Below are positions 9,790-15,070 of a stretch of DNA of 15,070 nt, one piece after another; the first letter of the stretch is position 1; every line of letters begins with the position of its first letter. The notes beneath the pieces were generated by a model, which was not told the DNA's origin, searched no databases, and saw only the letters and a program-made list of their open reading frames with translations. Source of the stretch: Sphingomonas sp. S-NIH.Pt15_0812 (lineage in GTDB: Bacteria > Pseudomonadota > Alphaproteobacteria > Sphingomonadales > Sphingomonadaceae); assembly GCF_003951315.1 (NCBI RefSeq), contig NZ_QLJH01000049.1, forward strand, positions 1 through 15,070, read 5' to 3'. Position numbers and translations under genes: made by a program.

Positions 9790-11550
9790 ATGACGATCGC
9801 ACTGGCGCTGACGCTGCTGATGATGGCCCCCGCTGCCGCCGCTTCCCCTCCGGCCGCCAGGGCGGATGTGCCCGTCGGCGATGCGGCATTCCGCACGGTG
9901 TCCGAGCGCGAATATGCATGGCGCAAGACGCTGACCGGTCCTGACGAGGATTCGTCCGCCAGCCTGAATGCGACGCTGCCCGATGTCGGCCCGGCGGCGC
10001 AGGCGGCGATGACGAAGCGCTGGACCGAGACGATGGCAGCGCTCGACCGGATCGACCCGGCCACGCTGTCGCCGGCGGCGCGCGATGACTATATCGTCTA
10101 TCGCGGCCAGGTCGCGGCCCTGCTCGCGCGGCAGCGGTTCCGGGAATTCGAGAAGCCGCTGAACGCCGATACCAGTTTCTGGATGAACGTCGGCGGCATG
10201 GCGCGGGAAACCTATCGCGACGAAGCGGCGCTGCGTCGCTATCTTTCGCAACTGGCGAGCATGCCGCGCTACTATGAGCAGCAGATCGCCAATATGCGGG
10301 CCGGGCTGGCGCGCGGCTTCACCCCGCCGCGTGTCACCCTGCAGGGGCGCGACGCGGGCGTGGCGGAGGTCGTCAAGGCAGGGACCGGCGAGGCTTCGCC
10401 CTTCTACGCGCCGTTCACGACCCTGCCCGCGACGATCCCGGCTGCCCGGCAGGCGGAATTGCGCGCCGAGGCGAAGCGCGTGATCGCGCAAGCCGTGGTT
10501 CCGGCCCATCGGACGTTGCTGGCGTTCCTGCGCGACGACTATATGCCGAACGCGCAGACCCGGCTCGCCGCCTATGACCTGCCGGACGGCCGGGCCTATT
10601 ACCGGTCGAAGATCCGCGAATATGTGACTCGCGACCTGTCGCCCGAGGAGATCCATGCGATCGGCCTGACGGAGGTCGCCAAGATCCGCGCGCGGATGCA
10701 GGCGGTGAAGGCAAGCGTGCAATGGCAGGGCGACCTGGCGTCGTTCCTCGACCATCTGCGCAGCGACCCGCGATTCTATGCCAAGACGCCGCAGGGCCTG
10801 CTCGACCGCGCCGCCTGGATCGCCAAGACCTTCGACGGCAAGGCATCGACCTATTTCGGGCGGCTGCCGCGGATGCGCTTCGCGATCAAGCCGGTCGCCC
10901 CGGACATCGCGCCCTTCTACACCAGCGGGCGCGGCGGGCCGGGCGTCTATCTGGTCAATACCTATGACCTGCCGTCGCGGGCGCTCTATTCGCTGCCCGC
11001 GCTGACGCTGCACGAAAGCGCGCCGGGGCACGCGTTCCAGATGCCGTTCGCGATGGAACTGACCGACCTGCCCGAATATCGCCGCAACAGCTATATCTCG
11101 GCCTATGGCGAGGGCTGGGCGCTCTATTGCGAGGCGCTGGGCGAGGATATGGGGATGTACGAGACGCCCTATGACCTGTTCGGGATGCTCAGCTACCAGA
11201 TGTGGCGCGCGGCGCGGCTGGTGGTCGACACCGGCCTCCACGCCAAGGGCTGGACGCGGGAACAGGCGCAGGCGTTCCTGCGCGACAATACCGCGCTGTC
11301 GAACCACGAGATCACCACCGAGGTCGACCGCTACATCGCCTGGCCGGGACAGGCGTTGAGCTATTATATGGGCGAACTGGCCTTCCTGGATGCGCGGGCC
11401 AGGGCGCGGCGGGCGCTGGGTGAGAGGTTCGACTATCGCGCCTTCCATGACGCCATGCTGAGCCTGGGTTCGGTGCCGCTGCCGATGATCGACGCCCGTG
11501 TCGACCGTTTCATCGCCGACAAGGGCAAGGGGCCGTATCCGCTGCCCTGA
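9790..11550 (+). CDS. Secreted DUF885-family zinc-metallopeptidase-like protein
   Basis: A 586-residue protein, the usual length for the DUF885 family. It begins with a signal peptide (MTIALALTLLMMAPAAAAS), with likely cleavage near residues 18-26, so it should be periplasmic or a lipid-free exported enzyme. The signature HESAPGH lies at 408-414 (H408, E409, H414) and EGWALY at 441-446. By analogy with gluzincin-type peptidases, H408 and H414 would bind zinc, E409 would be catalytic and E441 the third ligand; this assignment is inferred. The C-terminal region contains the family-typical WPGQALSYYMGELAFLDAR. Substrates of the family are mostly uncharacterised; peptide hydrolysis is the general expectation. 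A signal-peptide start directly after a strong ribosome-binding site supports the chosen start. Confidence 0.9.
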   Translation: MTIALALTLLMMAPAAAASPPAARADVPVGDAAFRTVSEREYAWRKTLTGPDEDSSASLNATLPDVGPAAQAAMTKRWTETMAALDRIDPATLSPAARDDYIVYRGQVAALLARQRFREFEKPLNADTSFWMNVGGMARETYRDEAALRRYLSQLASMPRYYEQQIANMRAGLARGFTPPRVTLQGRDAGVAEVVKAGTGEASPFYAPFTTLPATIPAARQAELRAEAKRVIAQAVVPAHRTLLAFLRDDYMPNAQTRLAAYDLPDGRAYYRSKIREYVTRDLSPEEIHAIGLTEVAKIRARMQAVKASVQWQGDLASFLDHLRSDPRFYAKTPQGLLDRAAWIAKTFDGKASTYFGRLPRMRFAIKPVAPDIAPFYTSGRGGPGVYLVNTYDLPSRALYSLPALTLHESAPGHAFQMPFAMELTDLPEYRRNSYISAYGEGWALYCEALGEDMGMYETPYDLFGMLSYQMWRAARLVVDTGLHAKGWTREQAQAFLRDNTALSNHEITTEVDRYIAWPGQALSYYMGELAFLDARARARRALGERFDYRAFHDAMLSLGSVPLPMIDARVDRFIADKGKGPYPLP

Positions 11551-11837
11551 GCGATCGAAAAGTGGCGCGCCCGAGGTGAAAGCGATGGGCACTCAGATCA
11601 TTGGGAAATTCGGGTGGCGAGGGCGGCTTAACGGTATTTTCAGCCGACTACGAGTCGATCAGCCATGGTGACGGGAGGTCGATAGCCCTCGCACGTTACA
11701 TTGCTTGGTCTCAAATTCAGGGCGGCTCGGTTTGGGACGTTGCTGCCGTTCCTTGAGGCTCCGCTGTATGGCGGCTTCCGGTGCATAACCCGCCGGTGCG
11801 TTAGCGACCAAATTCTGACGCTCAGGGGCGACTGCGC
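11551..11837. other. 287-base stretch with no recognised gene
   Basis: It separates DUF885 from the nuclease-like gene and is visibly less GC-extreme than the flanking core genes. It contains a 5-bp hairpin (CGACT at 11645-11649 with AGTCG at 11653-11657) inside a wider 7-bp inverted repeat (CGAGGGC 11618-11624 with GCCCTCG 11685-11691). A minus-strand frame of 60 codons (11659-11841, TTG start) overlaps the end of the nuclease-like gene, but it has no recognisable domain or ribosome-binding site. No intrinsic terminator for DUF885 was found. It is probably a junction or decayed accessory DNA. Confidence 0.4.
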
Positions 11838-12560
11838 TCAAGCTTTAGGTGCGGCAACCTTTTTCGGTTTCACGGTTGTGCTCGGATAGCCGAAGGCGAA
11901 GAAGAAATGCGATACGCGGATTGACCCATGCGTCAGGGCCAGCGCGGTATCCCGGGTGTGTTCGGTATCGAAATCAGCGGCAGGAAATAGGTTTGATGGT
12001 TTCGAAATTGGGTCGCCCGCAGCGGTAGGAATCAAGCGCAGCGTGGTTCCGAGTGCCGTGTCCTTTAGTGTGTCGCGAATCTGCGGCACGACATCGGGCT
12101 CCGGATCGAGCAGAACGCCAACCATCGCCGCGACAGCCTGTTTGCCGCTGTAGATGCCGGTAACAAATCGGCCGAGGCCCTGATCGCGCAGATAATGATC
12201 GCGGTGCTTTTTCTGGTGACCAAGACGCTTGAACTCGAAAACAAGCTGAATGCCCTGCGTCGCATCATTCCAGCCATAGACGATGTCGGTGCGCCGTTCC
12301 TCGACCCGCTCGCTCGTCGCCGGATCGACATCGCCGATTACGCTTTCCGCCGACCACATGCCGAGCAGACCATGACGGGGCGCGACATGATTCTCGACGT
12401 AGATTTTCAGCGTCTTGGTGAGCGCCCCTTCCTTGGTCTTGTGATTGAAGTGCGGCAGTTCGCGCGCGCTCAATTCCTTCCAGCCTTCAATGAACGCATC
12501 GACTGCAGCGGACGCCGGCTGGATGGGGAATGCTGTGAGCCAGCCAGCCGTCGCTGTCAT
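11838..12560 (-). CDS. Putative PD-(D/E)xK nuclease-like protein, partner of a methyltransferase
   Basis: A 240-residue soluble protein that I do not recognise as a named family. It contains a plausible PD-(D/E)xK nuclease core: E44 in a helix (KEGALTKTLKIYVEN), then D92 in RRTDIVYGW, then E109 and K111 in QLVFEFKRLG. The spacing of D, 16 residues, then E-x-K, with a hydrophobic strand before ExK, is typical of restriction-endonuclease-like folds. Further on, HRDHYLRDQGLGRFVTGIY resembles the helix after the core. This assignment rests on motif reading alone. Its ATG overlaps the stop of the restored methyltransferase frame (ATGA at 12557-12560), so the two genes were once translationally coupled. 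The frame is open throughout, with no internal stop. The basic tail ends PKKVAAPKA. A role in restriction, defence or nucleic-acid repair is inferred. Confidence 0.6.
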   Translation of the reverse strand: MTATAGWLTAFPIQPASAAVDAFIEGWKELSARELPHFNHKTKEGALTKTLKIYVENHVAPRHGLLGMWSAESVIGDVDPATSERVEERRTDIVYGWNDATQGIQLVFEFKRLGHQKKHRDHYLRDQGLGRFVTGIYSGKQAVAAMVGVLLDPEPDVVPQIRDTLKDTALGTTLRLIPTAAGDPISKPSNLFPAADFDTEHTRDTALALTHGSIRVSHFFFAFGYPSTTVKPKKVAAPKA

Positions 12561-13643
12561 GCGGCGATCACTGGCTTGCCGGCGCCACCGGCCGATTGGA
12601 CGTCACGCACGATCCGGGTCGCATCGCGCAGCGCCTGACGTACGGTCCAGCTTCGCTTGGTGATCCTCCAGCCCGAAATAGGTGAAGATGGCTTCGTCGA
12701 GTTCGTCGCGGATGGCCTGATAATGGGGCGCCTGTTCGATCTCTTCGAGCCCGGCGATCGCATCGACACGCGCGGCCACCTGCGCGATCGCCTGGACCGC
12801 TGCGTCGGGATCGGGGGCATGTTCGGGCGCGAAGAACGGGAAGGGCTCGACGTCGGCCAGATCCAGGCTGTTGCGCTCGCACAGCATCTTCCAGCCACGC
12901 ATCATCAGGAAATAGCGCGCCAGCGTCGAACGCAGGTAAACCGCCGCGAATTTGAGGAGCGCAGCGTCTTCCTTGGGGCCGGCGATTACGCCGACGCTGT
13001 GGGTGAAGCTCGCAGGCTTGTCGTAATAGACCGCGCGGATATTCCGCTCGCCGCGCGAAAACCTATCCGGGAACACGACGCGCGGTCCATTGAATACGGC
13101 CTGCACTTCTTCGCTGAGACCGACGACTGTCGTAAAATTGGCGGGCCAGGCCGTCAGCAATGCAGGGTGCAGGACGGATGAGCCGGCGCTCAGCGCAACG
13201 ATCGGGATGAAGCGGTGCTTGCGCAAAGGGGCCGCGTCCACAGCGTCCCGGCTCTTGTCCTGTAGATGAATGCCCTTGCGATTGGTCCAGCGGCGCGTCT
13301 TGCGCGGGCCGCCCCAGAAGTAACCGAACGTGCCGCGAACGCTTAGCCGCGACCAGATCGCCAGGTCGCTGGCGTCGCCCCACATCATCGTGACGAGAAG
13401 TTGCGGATCCTCGGCGACCGAGCGGGTCTGGAGCTGGTGCCGGTCGGCAGACTGCATGGTCAGGCGGCCGAGGGCTAGGCTAAGATCGGCCTTGGGCACG
13501 AGATATTCGAAGGTCTCGCCGAACGGCACAAGATCGCCGGTGTTCCGATCGCGCACGCCGCCCAGAAACCCATGGCACGTATTTTCGGCGGTCGGGAACA
13601 ACAGCCCCTGCAGGTCACCGAAATTGATCAGCCGTTCTGGGCA
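12557..13643 (-). pseudogene. Broken adenine-specific DNA methyltransferase, C-terminal part, frameshifted
   Basis: The frame reads, from just after a TGA at 13646-13644, CPERLINFGDLQGLLFPTAE and onward. This resembles the target-recognition half of Eco57I/type IIG-like N6-adenine methyltransferases. The SAM-binding and NPPY/F catalytic half is absent upstream, and no start codon is convincing (the first in-frame candidate is TTG at 13601). Near the other end, the frame reads ...DHQAKLDRTSGAARCDPDRA and stops at 12603. Removing one base of the pair at 12644-12645 restores ...AKLDVRQALRDATRIVRDVQ and continues to a stop at 12557 that overlaps the next gene's ATG. Two independent lesions (5' truncation plus frameshift) make a pseudogene the best call. 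Middle landmarks include SVRGTFGYFWGGPRKTRRW and AVYLRSTLARYFLMMRGWKM. The precise methyltransferase subfamily is uncertain. Confidence 0.65.
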
Positions 13644-13708
13644 TCAACGACCGGAGTTGGTCGACACCTGTTATCCCGAATGGAAACTGCCAGCGAGACA
13701 GCCGAGGC

Positions 13709-13736
13709 ATTCCCATTGGGATGGAGTAATGGGAAT
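13709..13736. repeat. 9-bp perfect inverted repeat at the methyltransferase/ROK junction
   Basis: ATTCCCATT (13709-13717) and AATGGGAAT (13728-13736) flank a 10-base loop that itself contains a further GGGAT; TCCCATTGGGA (13711-13721) is also a palindrome. The repeat lies 6 bases beyond the ROK stop codon on the minus strand. It could act as a ROK transcript 3' hairpin, though there is no T-run, or be a scar of the event that truncated the methyltransferase. Confidence 0.4.
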
Positions 13737-13741
13737 ACGCC

Positions 13742-14923
13742 TCAGTCCCCCGTGAGCATATGCCCCGCTTCCAGATCGAAGAAGGCGGCGCGCAGAGGAA
13801 GGGTCGCCGCGCCGATGGCCGCCGCATCGCCATCGATCGTCGATGGAAGGATCCGCGCGGAGGGTCGGTGGAAGCCGCGCCGCTCGGGGTTGGTCAAGCG
13901 GATCCGCTGGGCGATCCGCGACGCAAGCGACGCGGGCAGGCGACCGCCCAGCACGATGGCTCCGGGGTCGATCGTCGCAGAGATGGCCGACGCCACCAGG
14001 TTGAGCGACGGCAGGCAGCGGTCCAGCCAGGCATCGACGGCGGGGTGGCCCGCGTCGAAGTCCGCCAACATGGCGTGCAGGTCGGGGAAAGGTCGGCCAT
14101 GCTCCCCGAAGGTCATGCGCAGCGCCTCGAGATTGGGTTGGGGCCAGTCTGCGGGCAGGATCGACGCGAATTCGCCCGCATTGCCGTGCCCTCCGCGCAG
14201 CGGCAGCCCCTGCGAAATGATCCCGCCCCCGAAACCGGCGGAGAAATAGAGATAGGCGAAGTCGCGCGACACGCGCCCATGGCCCAGCATCGCCTCGCCG
14301 ATCGCGGCGACATTTCCGTCATTGTCGATCCAGACCTTCTCGCCCAGTTCCTCGGCCAGGATCGTGTCGAGCGGCACCAGTGCCCAGGGATCGAGCAGCC
14401 GGGGCGGGTTCAACCGGGCGCCGTCGCCGATGAAATAGCCGGTGACGCCGACCCCGATTCCGATCAGCGTCGAACGATCGCGCCCGGCGTCGGCGATCGC
14501 GGTGTCGATCATCCGGCGGATCTGCTGGCATGCGGGCTGGATCTCTGTGTCGGACAACCGCTCGCTCGCACCGCTCCGCACGCGGCCCGCCAGGTCGAGC
14601 AGAACGAGCGATACCGCGTCGGTCATCACCGACAGGCCGACCGCGAACGCCGCGTCCCCCTCCAGCGCCAGCTTCGCGGCTGGCTTGCCGCGCCCCGCCG
14701 CGACGGGCAGCGCCTCGTGCAGGAAGCCGCGCGCGATCAGCGGTTCGACCAGACGGGTGATCGAATGCGGGGCGAGGCCGGTCAGGCGGGCGAGGTCGGC
14801 GCGGCTCGACGGCCCCCGGCGCGACAACAGGTCCATCACGACACGCTCATTGGCGGTCGCGGTGCGGCGGCCATCTTTACGAAGAAAATGCGTCGGATAG
14901 TCGCCTGCGGTGATCGCGTTCAT
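13742..14923 (-). CDS. ROK-family protein with N-terminal winged helix (transcriptional regulator)
   Basis: A 393-residue NagC/Mlc-type protein. Residues about 22-72 form a winged-helix DNA-binding domain (ERVVMDLLSRRGPSSRADLA). The rest is a ROK sugar-kinase-like fold with WIDNDGNVAAIGEAMLG (D200, N201, D202), the glycine-rich GFGGGIISQGLPLRGGHGNAG, and E251 in GEF. Two features argue against kinase activity and for a pure regulator: the phosphate-binding DxGxT motif is replaced (VGLSVMTDAVSLVLLD, 95-110), and the ROK zinc site is missing, since EFAS replaces E-x-GH and there is no CxCGxxGC cluster. Only C132 and C303 are present. The ATG overlaps the stop of the upstream transporter-like gene (ATGA), so they form an operon. 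It probably senses a sugar or derivative linked to that transporter. Confidence 0.88.
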   Translation of the reverse strand: MNAITAGDYPTHFLRKDGRRTATANERVVMDLLSRRGPSSRADLARLTGLAPHSITRLVEPLIARGFLHEALPVAAGRGKPAAKLALEGDAAFAVGLSVMTDAVSLVLLDLAGRVRSGASERLSDTEIQPACQQIRRMIDTAIADAGRDRSTLIGIGVGVTGYFIGDGARLNPPRLLDPWALVPLDTILAEELGEKVWIDNDGNVAAIGEAMLGHGRVSRDFAYLYFSAGFGGGIISQGLPLRGGHGNAGEFASILPADWPQPNLEALRMTFGEHGRPFPDLHAMLADFDAGHPAVDAWLDRCLPSLNLVASAISATIDPGAIVLGGRLPASLASRIAQRIRLTNPERRGFHRPSARILPSTIDGDAAAIGAATLPLRAAFFDLEAGHMLTGD

Positions 14924-15070
14924 GCGGCTGGCAAGCCTCGGGCAGGCGGTCGTGTCAAGCTGGGTGAAAGCAGTAAAAGGGCGGTGATGACGCAGCCCGC
15001 CGCAACCACCAGGACGAAGGCGACATAGCTGCCCGCAGTGAAGGTGGGCACCCGCCCCAATCCCCCGGCC
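14920..15070 (-). CDS. C-terminal end of a membrane transporter (probably MFS), cut by window edge
   Basis: An open minus-strand frame enters from the right edge and ends ...RPPARGLPAA at a TGA (14922-14920) that overlaps the ROK start codon. The visible 49 residues contain GRVPTFTAGSYVAFVL then VVAAGCVITALLLLSP, a single strongly hydrophobic segment of about 23 residues preceded by a GRxPxxTGSY-like turn. This is how the last helix of many major-facilitator permeases looks. The family call is an inference from this short tail. The ATGA overlap indicates translational coupling with the ROK regulator, fitting a substrate-uptake operon. Confidence 0.6.
   Translation of the reverse strand, partial: AGGLGRVPTFTAGSYVAFVLVVAAGCVITALLLLSPSLTRPPARGLPAA

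Noticed and set aside
9628..11592. Upstream extension of the FixJ-like frame to about 867 codons
   Set aside because: The extra 650 codons run antisense through DUF885 and have shadow-like composition. Receiver homology begins only after the ATG at 9627.
11617..11691. tRNA-like fold (7-bp outer stem, about 74 bases)
   Set aside because: The outer arms have tRNA-like spacing and a GGCT/AGCC arm is possible. However, the T-loop consensus, a 5-bp anticodon stem with a 7-base loop and a CCA end are all missing.
12195..12638. Plus-strand open frame of 147 codons opposite the nuclease-like gene
   Set aside because: The minus-strand frame has the ATGA overlap and a nuclease-like motif. The plus-strand product has no recognisable domain or ribosome-binding site.
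13760..15028. Plus-strand open frame of 422 codons opposite the ROK gene
   Set aside because: It is antisense to a full-length ROK protein, and the composition is Arg/Gln/Gly-rich shadow sequence.

Overview
The window looks like chromosomal DNA of a high-GC alphaproteobacterium, most likely a sphingomonad (Sphingomonas or a close relative). The reasons are the strong GC bias at third codon positions, a large Oar-like TonB-dependent receptor with an EIVVTA-type box after its signal peptide, a LytS/LytTR two-component pair, a periplasmic DUF885 peptidase and a ROK regulator. This placement is inferred from gene content; no rRNA or other taxonomic marker is present.

Layout. Positions 1-34 (minus) are the first codons of an IS630-type transposase that runs off the left edge. 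Next come rarD (minus) and, divergently, ligA (plus). A 10-bp hairpin overlaps the ligA stop codon. A long TonB-dependent receptor gene (plus) follows and ends at a textbook rho-independent terminator. Behind it lies an ATGA-overlapping histidine kinase / LytTR response regulator operon (plus). An orphan FixJ-like response regulator (minus) is convergent with that operon and divergent from a secreted zinc-peptidase-like DUF885 gene (plus). From about 11551 to 13741 there is an accessory stretch of less extreme composition. It carries a broken adenine-specific DNA methyltransferase (5' end missing, one internal frameshift) and an apparently intact PD-(D/E)xK nuclease-like gene that originally overlapped the methyltransferase stop by ATGA (both minus). 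The right end is a minus-strand operon in which the last ~50 codons of a membrane transporter overlap a ROK-family regulator by ATGA.

How the genes relate. The kinase/LytTR pair forms one signalling unit, and the receptor just upstream could be its target, though the terminator shows the two are separate transcripts. The transporter-ROK pair looks like an uptake gene with its regulator. The methyltransferase remnant plus nuclease-like partner is the best candidate for an unrecognised or decaying restriction/defence module. I saw no CRISPR array, tRNA, rRNA or replication origin.
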